This document shows, in pieces, positions 27,661 to 36,084 of a stretch of DNA of 64,000 nt. The notes beneath the pieces are model-generated. The model was not told the origin of the DNA. It saw only the letters and a list, made by a program, of their open reading frames with translations, and made no database searches. The stretch comes from an uncultured Clostridia bacterium (GTDB lineage Bacteria > Bacillota > Clostridia > Christensenellales > Aristaeellaceae): assembly GCA_934647165.1 (NCBI GenBank), contig CAKUFA010000003.1, positions 65,508 through 129,507 of the forward strand, given 5' to 3'. Made by a program: the position numbers and the translations under genes. The first letter of the stretch is position 1, and each line of letters begins with the position of its first letter.

Positions 27661-29934
27661 TCATAGGCATGCACTGGCCATGGAATATTCTTCAAGCAGC
27701 GGGCGCAGTACCTCCCGGAGAGAAGGGTTTTCCGCAGTAAGAGGCAACAGCCACAGCAGAATGGCCCAATCACAGGCAGACGCCAATCCGCCGCTCATAT
27801 GGGCAGCACAGAGGCAGGTAAAGTGTTCCATTTCCTGCATGGCTTTGCCGGATAAGGGGGGCAACACGGCAAGCAATGGTTGGAGTGCCTGGCGAATGGC
27901 CGCGTAATGATCCTCATCCGCTGCCGGAACGAGCGCATCCAGCGACAGCGCATCGCCGCCGGTGGTGTGGATGGCCACGAAAGGCAAAGCAGGCAGCGGA
28001 AAAATGGGCCAGGAGTCCGCTGCATAGGCAGGTGAGACAGCAGCAGGCGCGGATGTGAGCATTACACGGGTAACGTTGGGAATAGGTGCGCAGTCCTCCA
28101 CAGTGCTTAACAACAGCATGGGCGTGGCATGATCCACCGGTACGTTTTGTGCAACAATGTGCTGTGCCGTGGATACCTGAAGGCCGCAGCCTCCCTGCCA
28201 CCCCATTCCAGCGGTAATGTTTTCACAAAGGGTTGCGGCGGCAGCCGTGGTGGAGCATTGAATGCCAATGCGAGAACACACTGCAATAGCGGCCAGCAGC
28301 GCCACGGCAAAGTTCTGTGGGCAGGTTACATGGCACTGTTGGGCGGCAGTCATTAGGCGGCGTGTCAATTCCTCCATGGCAGCAGGGCGGCCAATGCGTG
28401 TGTGCAGGTATATAGGTGCATCAAGTGGGGCGGCGTTATCCGGATCAGGCAAGTTGCCCGCTTGCCGCAGGCAGTCGATCTTCTGTTCCAGCGCATTACG
28501 CGTATCGGTGAGGGCATTGACTTCATCACGCAGCTTTGCAAGAGCCGTCTCACGGAGAGACACGTCGCCCTCCATAGCGGTAAGCTTCTTCTTAAGCTCG
28601 GCGCGCACACTGTCCATGGTGCTTTTGCGGAAGGCTTCGAGGTTCTCTTTGGCTTTATCCAGCTGTACCAGCGCGGACAGCCGCTCGGCTTCCAGGTCGT
28701 CCAGATGATGAAGCATGGCCTTGCGCAAGGGCGTGTTGCTTGCAGCGGTGGCTGCAGGGGCAAGGTAGGCGTTCATCCCGGGCAGGGACAGCAGAAAACT
28801 CACTAACTGCGGTTGCGTTTCCGGCATCTCCCATGCATGCTGGAACTGGTTGCAGGCGCATTCTACAGGATTGTCTACCATGCGCATAGAAACCCCGTCA
28901 GGCAGGGGCGCAGCGGGCGGGTCGTTGCGGGCGGCGCGCCATTGATTGGCTACTACTTCCTGCATGCGGTTTTTCAATCTGGGCGTGGAGGTGCGAAGCC
29001 CACTGCTGCGCATCAGCGGTGTGCCGGTGAGCTGCTGGACAGGGGTGCTATCCTGTAAAGGAAGCTGCTCTTCACGGGATTGCCGCAGCAAATTAGCTCC
29101 CTGGCTCAGCGGCTGATTTAACCCCTCCAGAGTTTCGGAAAAATCTTTCGATTGATCGAGAATGCTCAGCGGTTTGCCAAGCGGAAGCGGCGTTTCTTCC
29201 CGGAGGAATGATTCGTCGCTTGCTTCATCACGCTGCGGCTTTTCCGCGGCAGGAGAAGGTTTCTCCGGCCTGGAGCAGGCAGGCTTTGTTTCACGCGCCT
29301 TTTCCTGCACTGTAGCAGCAGGTTTTTCCGCTGCCTGCACAGGGGCGGAAACGGGTGGCTCGATGGCAGCTTCGCCATCCCGGCACAGAATGGTGTGCTG
29401 AACGCCGTCCGGGCTTATGATGTCATAGAGCACAGCTTCCATGGCAGAAGCTGGGGCAGGGATGCCCGGTTCAGCTTTCCTGACCGGACCGAAGAGCGTA
29501 TCGCTCTGACGAATCATAAACAAGGGTGTGATGGCATTTTCAGCAAGGTGTGCAGCATCTTCGGGGGCGCCATTCAGCAGCTCGTAGAAGGTATGCTCCG
29601 GCAAGGGTTTCACGGCATCGGAATAAAGGATGTACTGATTATGCTCCTCCCGTTCCGGGCGATAGTTTTTATTGGTGCGGATTTTGTTGGCTTCTGCCGG
29701 AAAAGGCGTTAAATCCATCAAACAGAAATGGCCAAGCGAACGCATGCGATCTTTGAAATAACCCTGTTCATTTTTATCCGGAACGATACGAAGCGCGCCA
29801 TCGTCCGGCCAAAGAGCGACAGCTTCTTCATGCGCATCGCCAGTGACAGTTAGAAGTGGCTTGAGACGAAAATAAGCGCGCTGGATATTGTCCTCTTCCA
29901 GCCAGGAGAGCACGATTTCACGATCATATTTCAT
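27661..29934 (-). CDS. unknown 757-residue protein with coiled coil
   Basis: Not recognised. N-terminal about 1-190 looks globular (YDREIVLSWLEEDNIQRAYF, RPEREEHNQYILYSD). About 190-350 is Pro/Glu/Ser-rich and low in structure. About 420-505 is a predicted coiled coil (LDDLEAERLSALVQLDKAKE onward, KLRDEVNALTDTRNALEQKI). About 510-750 is globular with many Ala, Cys and Pro; no signal peptide, no membrane helix, no Walker motif seen. GGAGG lies 11 bases before the ATG and it has its own promoter. Sits between spoVT and spoIIP, so a role in sporulation is possible but only by location. Confidence 0.75.
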   Translation of the reverse strand: MKYDREIVLSWLEEDNIQRAYFRLKPLLTVTGDAHEEAVALWPDDGALRIVPDKNEQGYFKDRMRSLGHFCLMDLTPFPAEANKIRTNKNYRPEREEHNQYILYSDAVKPLPEHTFYELLNGAPEDAAHLAENAITPLFMIRQSDTLFGPVRKAEPGIPAPASAMEAVLYDIISPDGVQHTILCRDGEAAIEPPVSAPVQAAEKPAATVQEKARETKPACSRPEKPSPAAEKPQRDEASDESFLREETPLPLGKPLSILDQSKDFSETLEGLNQPLSQGANLLRQSREEQLPLQDSTPVQQLTGTPLMRSSGLRTSTPRLKNRMQEVVANQWRAARNDPPAAPLPDGVSMRMVDNPVECACNQFQHAWEMPETQPQLVSFLLSLPGMNAYLAPAATAASNTPLRKAMLHHLDDLEAERLSALVQLDKAKENLEAFRKSTMDSVRAELKKKLTAMEGDVSLRETALAKLRDEVNALTDTRNALEQKIDCLRQAGNLPDPDNAAPLDAPIYLHTRIGRPAAMEELTRRLMTAAQQCHVTCPQNFAVALLAAIAVCSRIGIQCSTTAAAATLCENITAGMGWQGGCGLQVSTAQHIVAQNVPVDHATPMLLLSTVEDCAPIPNVTRVMLTSAPAAVSPAYAADSWPIFPLPALPFVAIHTTGGDALSLDALVPAADEDHYAAIRQALQPLLAVLPPLSGKAMQEMEHFTCLCAAHMSGGLASACDWAILLWLLPLTAENPSLREVLRPLLEEYSMASACL

Positions 29935-29991
29935 TAAACAGCAGCCTCCAATATCCTTCTATAAAGATAACCGGATGATGGGGATGGATAA

Positions 29992-30020
29992 ATTGTAGCA
30001 AAAATTCCCCGTTTCGTCAA
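29992..30020 (-). promoter_or_regulatory. promoter of the 757-aa gene
   Basis: Read leftward: TTGACG, 17-base spacer, TACAAT. Leaves a leader of about 50 bases before the ATG. Confidence 0.65.
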
Positions 30021-30124
30021 GCACTGTGGGGGAATCTGGAAATGTTGCATAAATTCATGTTCACAGGGGATGATGGAATTGACAACAATGCACTGTGCGT
30101 TTTGAAAAGAACGGAGGAAGTGAA

Positions 30125-30754
30125 ATGTCCCTGGCAATGCTGCTGCTCACGGTGCTGGCCGTGCTGATTTTCTTTGGTGTGCTGGAACGAGTGCTGGATC
30201 GGATGTATCTGACGGACCGTGCCGCATTGATCCTGGTGGCGCTGATGTTTGTGGGAACGCTTTTGCCCAACGTGACGCTCGGACGCGTGGCGATCAACCT
30301 TGGCGGCGCGGTGATTCCGTTGGGCGTATGCACTTATCTGCTCATACGTGCGGACACATGGCGCGAACGTGTGCGTGCCATGGCTGGCGCAGCGCTGACG
30401 GCTGTGGCGGTTTATGTTCTGTCCACGCTGTTGCCGGATGAACCGGAGGAAATGTGGATGGAGCCCAACCTGATCTATGGCCTTGCAGGCGGCGTAGTGG
30501 CATGGATACTGGGCAGGTCGCGGCGCGGGGCGTTTGTCTGCGGTGTGGCGGGCGTTTTGCTGGCGGATGTGGCCACAGCCATGGTGAATTGGCAGCGAGG
30601 TATCGCCCAGCAGCTAGTGCTTGGCGGCGCAGGGCTGGCAGATGCCACGGTGCTTGCTGGCGTGGAAGCTGTGCTGATCACGGAACTTGTGGGAGAAATA
30701 ATGGAGCGTGTGAAGCGTAAAAAAAGCCCGACAGGGCAGGAGGGGCAACCATGA
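30125..30754 (+). CDS. DUF1614-like membrane protein
   Basis: 209 residues with about six hydrophobic helices (LAMLLLTVLAVLIFFGVLE, AALILVALMFVGTLLP, VAINLGGAVIPLGVCTYLL, ALTAVAVYVLSTLLP, YGLAGGVVAWILG and a C-terminal one) and a basic C-terminus. The VAINLGGAVIPLGVCTYLL block resembles DUF1614 proteins; I cannot confirm this without a profile search. ATG at 30125 preceded by GGAGG. Overlaps spoIIP by four bases (ATGA), so the two are translated together and it is a good candidate for a SpoIIP or engulfment partner. Confidence 0.65.
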   Translation: MSLAMLLLTVLAVLIFFGVLERVLDRMYLTDRAALILVALMFVGTLLPNVTLGRVAINLGGAVIPLGVCTYLLIRADTWRERVRAMAGAALTAVAVYVLSTLLPDEPEEMWMEPNLIYGLAGGVVAWILGRSRRGAFVCGVAGVLLADVATAMVNWQRGIAQQLVLGGAGLADATVLAGVEAVLITELVGEIMERVKRKKSPTGQEGQP

Positions 30755-31902
30755 AGGGAAAGAAGCTGCTGGGTGCGCTGCTGATGTTGGGTATGCTGCT
30801 CATAGGAAAAGCACAGGCAGAGGATATCGTGTGGGCGCTTGTGACAGAGGATGGCAGGACGCTTACGCAGGTGTGCTACGAGCCGGAAAAAGGCGACTTG
30901 TACATTGCCGGAGATAACCGGCAATATACGGTGATTGCGGTGGAGGACGGTCAGGCTACATTGCGGGAGGATGGAACCGTGGCGCTGCCGGATGTGCGCT
31001 GGCTGGATGCGGATGCCGCACAGCCTGTCAACGCTGCCGGAGGAAGGCGCGTAGCGCTATACTGCACCCACAGCGATGAGAGCTATAAGCCCTCCGATGG
31101 TACATATTCCGATGCGAAGCGCGGATCGATCTATCAGGTGACACATGCGTTGGGGGACGCATTTGAAGCGCTGGGCGTAACCACCGAAGTATCCGATGCG
31201 CTGCACCATCCGCACGATGCGGGAGCCTATCGACGCAGTAGACAAACGGCTGTGCAGCTGTTGCGGCAGCAGCCGGATGCAATCTTTGACATTCACCGGG
31301 ATGGTATTCCTGATCCGGAGCAGTATGCGGTGACCATCGGCGGAGAAAAGCTATCCAAAGTCCGCATTCTTGTGGGGCGTGGCAACCAGTACATGGAAAG
31401 CAACAAACAGTTTGCGCTCCAGCTCAAAGCGGTGGCGGATAAGGTACATCCGGGGCTTATCAAGGATATTTATATGGGCAAGGGCACGTATAATCAGGAT
31501 CTGGCGCCCCATGCGCTGCTGTTTGAATGCGGTACCTACACCCTTGAGAAGAAACGTGTGTTGGCCACCATGCCGCTGCTTGCGGAAGTGACGGTCAAAG
31601 CTCTCTATGGCGGCATTGTTGGCTCAGCGGGTACGACCGATACCCAAGGGTCAATGCAGACAGAAAAAGGCGGCGTGGTCCAGGGAGAGCCTGATGCTGC
31701 ACCAGGCGTTGCAGAAAGCGGGAAGGGGACAGGCAAGGGCATCCTGTGGGTGGTTGGTATTTTTGCGGTGGGGCTTGCGGTGTATGCGTTTGCTGCCACA
31801 GGCAGCGGTAAAGGGGCATGGCATAAGACAGAGCGTAATATAAGTGAAATGACCGGCGGCCTCATAGGTAAAAAACCGGAAGACAAGCAAGGAAATGAGT
31901 GA
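30751..31902 (+). CDS. spoIIP: stage II sporulation protein P
   Basis: 383 residues. SpoIIP amidase/endopeptidase family, part of the DMP peptidoglycan hydrolase complex that drives engulfment. Seen: signal peptide (about 1-23, ending AQA), YCTHSDESYKPSDGTYSD with metal-binding His and Glu, DIHRDGIPDPEQY with the second His, GRGNQYMESNKQFAL, KGTYNQDLAPHALLFECGTY with the catalytic Glu. Unlike B. subtilis SpoIIP, which is held by an N-terminal helix, this one also has a C-terminal hydrophobic helix (about residues 329-350) followed by a basic tail. Confidence 0.92.
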   Translation: MKGKKLLGALLMLGMLLIGKAQAEDIVWALVTEDGRTLTQVCYEPEKGDLYIAGDNRQYTVIAVEDGQATLREDGTVALPDVRWLDADAAQPVNAAGGRRVALYCTHSDESYKPSDGTYSDAKRGSIYQVTHALGDAFEALGVTTEVSDALHHPHDAGAYRRSRQTAVQLLRQQPDAIFDIHRDGIPDPEQYAVTIGGEKLSKVRILVGRGNQYMESNKQFALQLKAVADKVHPGLIKDIYMGKGTYNQDLAPHALLFECGTYTLEKKRVLATMPLLAEVTVKALYGGIVGSAGTTDTQGSMQTEKGGVVQGEPDAAPGVAESGKGTGKGILWVVGIFAVGLAVYAFAATGSGKGAWHKTERNISEMTGGLIGKKPEDKQGNE

Positions 31903-31917
31903 AAGAAGGATAAACGC

Positions 31918-31957
31918 AAGCGGCTGCCGCAAGATGCTGACAGCCGCTTTACTTTTT
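31918..31957. terminator. bidirectional terminator of spoIIP and the transporter operon
   Basis: AAGCGGCTG (31918-31926) pairs with CAGCCGCTT (31941-31949), followed rightward by TACTTTTT; leftward the T-run is weaker. Confidence 0.75.
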
Positions 31958-31967
31958 GCATGTTTTC

Positions 31968-32693
31968 TTATTGCAGTACTTTGCGCAGAAAATCCCGTGT
32001 CCGGGGCTGCTGCGGGTTGCCGAAAACGGCCTCGGGTGCGCCCTGTTCAACGATGATGCCGCCATCCATAAAAAGCACATGATCGGCCACTTCCCGCGCA
32101 AAACCCATTTCGTGGGTCACAACCACCATGGTCATGCCATCCTCTGCCAGCTGCTTCATCACATCCAGCACCTCACCAACCATCTCCGGGTCAAGGGCAC
32201 TGGTTGGTTCGTCAAAGAGCATCACGTCCGGGTTCATGGCAAGGGCACGCACAATGGCGATGCGCTGCTGTTGACCACCGGACAGCTGCCTAGGATACGC
32301 GGTCGCTTTCTCTTGCAGACCAACACGGCGCAGGAGCGTCATGGCTGTTTCTTCTGCTTCTTCCCGGGTTTTGAGGCCAAGCTTCAGCGGCGCGAGGGTG
32401 ATGTTCTGCAGGATTGTTAGATGTGGAAAAAGATTGAATTGCTGGAAAACCATGCCCATTTTGCGGCGAATGCGGTTGATGTCGCACTTGGGGTCAGTGA
32501 TGTCTGTACCCTCAAAACAAATGGTGCCGCCAGTCGGTGTTTCCAACAGGTTCAAACAACGCAGGAAGGTTGTTTTGCCACTGCCGGAAGGCCCGATAAG
32601 CACCAGCTTTTCGCCCTGCGCAATCTCCTGATCCACGCCACACAGCACTTTCAGGTCGCCAAAGTGCTTTTCCAGCCCCTTAACGGTTATCAC
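31968..32693 (-). CDS. polar amino acid ABC transporter, ATP-binding protein
   Basis: 241 residues, GlnQ/ArtP/HisP type. Walker A GPSGSGKTTFLRCLN, Q-loop FQQFNLFPHLT, signature LSGGQQQRIAIVRAL, Walker B VMLFDEPTSALDP, His-switch VVTHEMGF. GTG start at 32693 (AAAGGAGG ten bases upstream); it overlaps the permease stop by 14 bases, as in co-translated transporters. Substrate by context is probably arginine or another basic or polar amino acid because ArgR-box-like sites precede the operon. Confidence 0.93.
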   Translation of the reverse strand: MITVKGLEKHFGDLKVLCGVDQEIAQGEKLVLIGPSGSGKTTFLRCLNLLETPTGGTICFEGTDITDPKCDINRIRRKMGMVFQQFNLFPHLTILQNITLAPLKLGLKTREEAEETAMTLLRRVGLQEKATAYPRQLSGGQQQRIAIVRALAMNPDVMLFDEPTSALDPEMVGEVLDVMKQLAEDGMTMVVVTHEMGFAREVADHVLFMDGGIIVEQGAPEAVFGNPQQPRTRDFLRKVLQ

Positions 32694-33429
32694 CCTGACG
32701 CAGCCTCCTTTCAAGCAGCCCAACCAGTTTGGTGAAGAACAGCACCAGCACAAGGTAAATCAGCGCCACGGCGATCAGCGGCATGAATGCCGAAAAGGTG
32801 ACGCCGCGGATTCGGTTGCCGGCAAAAGTCAAATCCATCACAGCCACATAGCCGGCGACCGAGGTTTCCTTCAAAAGCGTGATAAACTCATTGGCCAAGG
32901 TTGGCAGCACATTTTTCAGCACCTGCGGGGCAATGATATACCACATCGTTTGCAGATAGTTGAGGCCAAGGCTACGCCCGGCTTCCATCTGCCCTTTTTC
33001 TACGGACATGATGCCGCTGCGGAAGATTTCGGAAACGTATGCACCGGAGTTCAGGCCGAAAGCAAGCGTTGCCACCATCAGGCCGTTGCTGGAGGATGCG
33101 AAGATCACATAGTACATAATCAGCAGCTGAATAACAAGCGGCGTGCCGCGGATAACCGTTGTGTAAATAAGGCCGATGCGGTTAAAAAGCCCTGCCAGAA
33201 AGCGGAAAAACCCTTTGTGCATTTTGGCGCCGTTGTTGTCCCATGTGGTGCGCACAACGGCAACGATCATGCCGATGGCAATGCCGATCAGGCAGGCCAG
33301 GAGAGAAATCAGCAACGTGTTGCCAAGGCCGCTCAGCAGCATTTTCCAACGGTTCTTTTCCACAAAATTCAGGATAAATTCGGCCTTTACGCCGTTAAAC
33401 CAGGTGGTGAAATCTGTTAAGAAAGACAC
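32680..33429 (-). CDS. polar amino acid ABC transporter, permease
   Basis: 249-residue HisM/ArtQ/GlnP family permease: N-terminal MLLSGLGNTLLISLLACLIG, a long helix, then the EAA loop (EAGRSLGLNYLQTMWYIIAPQV) and C-terminal helices. GTG start at 33429, eight bases after GGAGG; the frame runs open further upstream but only past this ribosome site. Forms a dimer in the membrane with the ATPase and binding protein. Confidence 0.9.
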   Translation of the reverse strand: MSFLTDFTTWFNGVKAEFILNFVEKNRWKMLLSGLGNTLLISLLACLIGIAIGMIVAVVRTTWDNNGAKMHKGFFRFLAGLFNRIGLIYTTVIRGTPLVIQLLIMYYVIFASSSNGLMVATLAFGLNSGAYVSEIFRSGIMSVEKGQMEAGRSLGLNYLQTMWYIIAPQVLKNVLPTLANEFITLLKETSVAGYVAVMDLTFAGNRIRGVTFSAFMPLIAVALIYLVLVLFFTKLVGLLERRLRQGDNR

Positions 33430-33548
33430 GCCGCCTGCCTCCATTTCTTCAGCCAGTAAAAAAGTGCGAGAGGAGCGGGAAAAACCATCCCGCTCCTTTT
33501 TGCCGGGCAAGGCTCATCGTTGCCGGTGTTATAAGATGTATCGGGCAA

Positions 33549-34295
33549 TTATTTTGCTTTGATGTATTTGCTGATGATAGCGTCAATGGTACCGTCTGCC
33601 TTCAGTTCAGCCAGGGCCGCATTGAATTTTTCCAGCAGTTCGGTGTTGTTTTTGCCGATCATGGCGGCGTAATCCTCTACGGCATAGGAGGTATCCAGAA
33701 TTTTCAAGCCGGCATTAGCGGCAACATAGGCCTTTGCGGGCTCGTTATCAATAACAACACAGTCGATTTTGCCGCTCATCAGTGCCATCACAGCTTCGTT
33801 GCCATTGGGATAGCGGTTAACGGTGCCAAGTCCGGCTTCCTCAATGTCACTTGTGGTGTAGATGTCGCCGGTGGTGGTCAGCTGCACGCCGATGGTATGC
33901 TTGGCTCCCGGAGCAAAGAGATCGTCCACGCTGGTGATGGGGGAATCTTCTTTCACGATAACGGATTGAATGCCGGAAGCATAACTGTCAGAGAAGTTGA
34001 TCAGCTGTGCGCGCTCCTCTGTCACGGTGATGCCGCCCATGGAGAAATCAGCCTTGCCGGACTGAACTGCAGGGATCAGGGAATCAAATTCCATGTCTAC
34101 CAGCTTCAGTTCACAGCCGAGCTTTTCGGCGATCGCCTTGGCAATGTCTACATCAATGCCAACCATTTCTTCGCCATCCATGTATTCATAAGGGGGGAAG
34201 GAAGCATTCGTTACCATGGTGAGCGTATCGGCCAGTGCGGGAATACCATACAGGGAAAGCATCAGGGCAAGAACCATTGCAAGCATTTTTTTCAT
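33549..34295 (-). CDS. polar amino acid ABC transporter, substrate-binding protein
   Basis: 248 residues, SBP family 3 (HisJ/ArtJ). N-terminal signal peptide MKKMLAMVLALMLSLYGIPALA, then TMVTNASFPPYEYMDGEEMVGIDVDIA, the family signature SGKADFSMGGITVTEERAQ, SGIQSVIVKEDS. ATG at 34295 with GGAGG 9 bases upstream. There is no lipobox Cys: cleavage is predicted after ALA, which is unusual for a monoderm Gram-positive binding protein. First gene of its operon, transcribed with permease and ATPase downstream. Confidence 0.93.
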   Translation of the reverse strand: MKKMLAMVLALMLSLYGIPALADTLTMVTNASFPPYEYMDGEEMVGIDVDIAKAIAEKLGCELKLVDMEFDSLIPAVQSGKADFSMGGITVTEERAQLINFSDSYASGIQSVIVKEDSPITSVDDLFAPGAKHTIGVQLTTTGDIYTTSDIEEAGLGTVNRYPNGNEAVMALMSGKIDCVVIDNEPAKAYVAANAGLKILDTSYAVEDYAAMIGKNNTELLEKFNAALAELKADGTIDAIISKYIKAK

Positions 34296-34334
34296 GGAAA
34301 TGGCCTCCTCAGTTTTTTTCTTGGAACGAGTATA

Positions 34335-34363
34335 AGTATACATAGTTCCAGCCTTTTTGTCAA
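34335..34363 (-). promoter_or_regulatory. sigma-A promoter of the amino acid transporter operon
   Basis: Read leftward: TTGACA, 17-base spacer, TATACT; both hexamers are near consensus. Confidence 0.85.
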
Positions 34364-34398
34364 GTATTTATTCATAAAACGCGCATAAAAATTCATTA
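34359..34398 (-). promoter_or_regulatory. tandem ArgR boxes overlapping the transporter promoter
   Basis: Two 18-base candidate ARG boxes at 34359-34376 and 34381-34398 (leftward TATGAATAAATACTTGAC and TAATGAATTTTTATGCGC). Their TGAAT cores are 21 bases apart, two helical turns. The inner box overlaps the -35, which suits repression. Consensus is TNTGNATWWWWATNCANA; the upstream box matches well at the core and the inner one is weaker on its right half. Confidence 0.6.
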
Positions 34399-34418
34399 TA
34401 GCAGAAAAAGGATACCCT

Positions 34419-34447
34419 TTGACATTCTGCCGGGTTTGCGGTACTAT
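34419..34447 (+). promoter_or_regulatory. promoter of the diacylglycerol kinase-like gene
   Basis: TTGACA (34419-34424), 17-base spacer, TACTAT (34442-34447). Confidence 0.8.
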
Positions 34448-34482
34448 AACTAACATACAACAGAAAGCGAGGGCGAGAACCG

Positions 34483-35349
34483 ATGATGATTTTTATCGTC
34501 AACCCTGTTGCGGGCAACGGTTATGCAGAGCTGGTGAAGAAACGATTACAGGATGAAATGGCCATTCGTGCGCTGCCCTACGCGTTTTGGCACACCGGCG
34601 GGCCTGGACATGCCACTGTGTTGGCGGCGGAAGCGGCAGCCACGCCGGACTGCACCGCTGTGATTTCCGTTGGCGGAGACGGAACATCTTACGAAGTAGC
34701 CTGCGGACTGATCGGCACAAAGATTCCCCTGGGCATTATTCCGGCGGGCACAGGCAACGATTTTATTAAATCAACCGGTACGCCGAAGGATCCCATCGCG
34801 GCGTTGGAATACATTCTGAGCACAAAGCCGCGCCCAGTGGATGTGGGGAGCATCAACGACCGGCTGTTCCTCAATGTGAGCGGTACCGGCTTTGACGTGA
34901 CGGTGCTGGACTACACGCTGGCTGCAAAAAAATACATGCGCGGTATTTTTCCTTATCTGGTAGGGCTTGTGAGAGCAGTTGTGCACAACAAAAAGGTGCA
35001 CCTGCGCCTGACTGTGGATGGGAAAACGGAGGAAAAGGACGTGCTTTTGTGCACGGTGGCCAACGGACGCTTTATCGGCGGAGGAATCCCCATTTGTCCC
35101 GTAGCCAAAATTGACGATGGCAAGCTGGATGTGGTGGTGGCGGACGTAGTGCCCCGCTGGAAAATTCCTTTTTATTTGCCGGGTCTGCTGATGGGCCGCA
35201 TCCTGAGCTTTGGCATCACCAGGCATCGGCTGTGCGACTGTGCTGTGCTGGAGTGCCCAGGCATGCGTGTGAATGTGGATGGAGAAATTTTCAGCATGGA
35301 TAAGGCGGAGTTCCGTGTGCAGCCGGACAGCTTGATGCTCTACTGGTAA
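34483..35349 (+). CDS. diacylglycerol/lipid kinase family protein
   Basis: 288-residue DgkB/YegS-type lipid kinase: FIVNPVAGNGYAELVKK, GGDGTSYEVACGLIG (ATP-binding GGDGT), GIIPAGTGNDFIKSTG, LNVSGTGFDVTVLD, and C-terminal VNVDGEIFSMDKAEFRVQP. Phosphorylates diacylglycerol or a related lipid at the membrane surface. Normal length. The ATG at 34483 has AAAGCGAGGGC upstream. Confidence 0.92.
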   Translation: MMIFIVNPVAGNGYAELVKKRLQDEMAIRALPYAFWHTGGPGHATVLAAEAAATPDCTAVISVGGDGTSYEVACGLIGTKIPLGIIPAGTGNDFIKSTGTPKDPIAALEYILSTKPRPVDVGSINDRLFLNVSGTGFDVTVLDYTLAAKKYMRGIFPYLVGLVRAVVHNKKVHLRLTVDGKTEEKDVLLCTVANGRFIGGGIPICPVAKIDDGKLDVVVADVVPRWKIPFYLPGLLMGRILSFGITRHRLCDCAVLECPGMRVNVDGEIFSMDKAEFRVQPDSLMLYW

Positions 35350-35463
35350 GTGGCACGAATGTGAACAATTTTGAAATTTCAGTTTCCGGATAAACAAATT
35401 GGCAGGAATCAAGCGTGCAATATCGAAATAATCTAAGCATTGGTTAGAAAGGAGCGATGGAAC

Positions 35464-35958
35464 ATGGCAGATCTGAAAACGAGCTTGAAATCTGCATGGA
35501 TGAAGGGCATGGAAGCAATTGGAAACACCGCATCCAATATTGCCAGCAATACCAAATATAAGGTTCAGGAAATGAACCTCATTAACCGTCGCCGTGAAAT
35601 TTTGTCGGATTTCGGCGCACAGGCATATGAAATGTGGCAAAAGGGGGAGCAATTCCCTGAAAAGCTGGCACGTCAGCTGGAAGAGTTGAGCCACGTGGAT
35701 GAGGAGCTTAACGCTATCCGCACCGAGCGCCTTGCAGGCGTGAAGACGGAAGATGTGTCCGGGGATGCTGACGCTGCCGATGCGGACGCGCCGCAGCAAG
35801 CTGAACCTGTGAAGGAAGAGGCAGATGCGGAGCCCGAGGCCGAGCAGACGCCCGCGCTTGAGGTGGAGGAAGCCCCTGCCAAGGAGGAGACTGACGCACC
35901 GGTGAGCGATGACGATGTGCCGACCTTGGAGATGCCGAACGATCATCCGCAGGAATAA
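35464..35958 (+). CDS. unknown small acidic protein
   Basis: 164 residues. About 1-75 is helical (SAWMKGMEAIGNTASNIASN, LINRRREILSDFGAQAYEMW); the rest is strongly acidic and Ala/Pro/Glu-rich and probably disordered. Start at 35464 (ATG) with GAAAGGAG upstream. No signal peptide or membrane helix. Function not recognised; family members in Clostridia are of unknown function. A 15-bp terminator follows. Confidence 0.6.
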   Translation: MADLKTSLKSAWMKGMEAIGNTASNIASNTKYKVQEMNLINRRREILSDFGAQAYEMWQKGEQFPEKLARQLEELSHVDEELNAIRTERLAGVKTEDVSGDADAADADAPQQAEPVKEEADAEPEAEQTPALEVEEAPAKEETDAPVSDDDVPTLEMPNDHPQE

Positions 35959-35970
35959 CAAAAATCAGGT

Positions 35971-36022
35971 AAAAAGCAAGGGGAGAAATCTCTTCTCAAA
36001 GAGGTTCCTCCCCTTGCTTTTT
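35971..36022 (+). terminator. strong terminator after the acidic protein
   Basis: AAAAAGCAAGGGGAG (35971-35985) and CTCCCCTTGCTTTTT (36008-36022) form a perfect 15-bp stem, including the T-tract. Confidence 0.9.
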
Positions 36023-36046
36023 GCCTGCAAGATGTTGGCGTAAAAA

Positions 36047-36078
36047 AAGCGGCTGTCAGCATGGTGCGACAGCCGCTT
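36047..36078 (-). terminator. terminator of the leftward aldose epimerase operon
   Basis: AAGCGGCTGTC (36047-36057) and GACAGCCGCTT (36068-36078) form an 11-bp stem; read leftward it is followed by TTTTTTACG. Confidence 0.85.
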
Positions 36079-36084
36079 GCGGCA

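Noticed and set aside
34296..34480. T-box or other riboswitch before the amino acid transporter
   Set aside because: No T-box sequence or terminator was seen; the region is explained by the promoter and ArgR-box-like sites.
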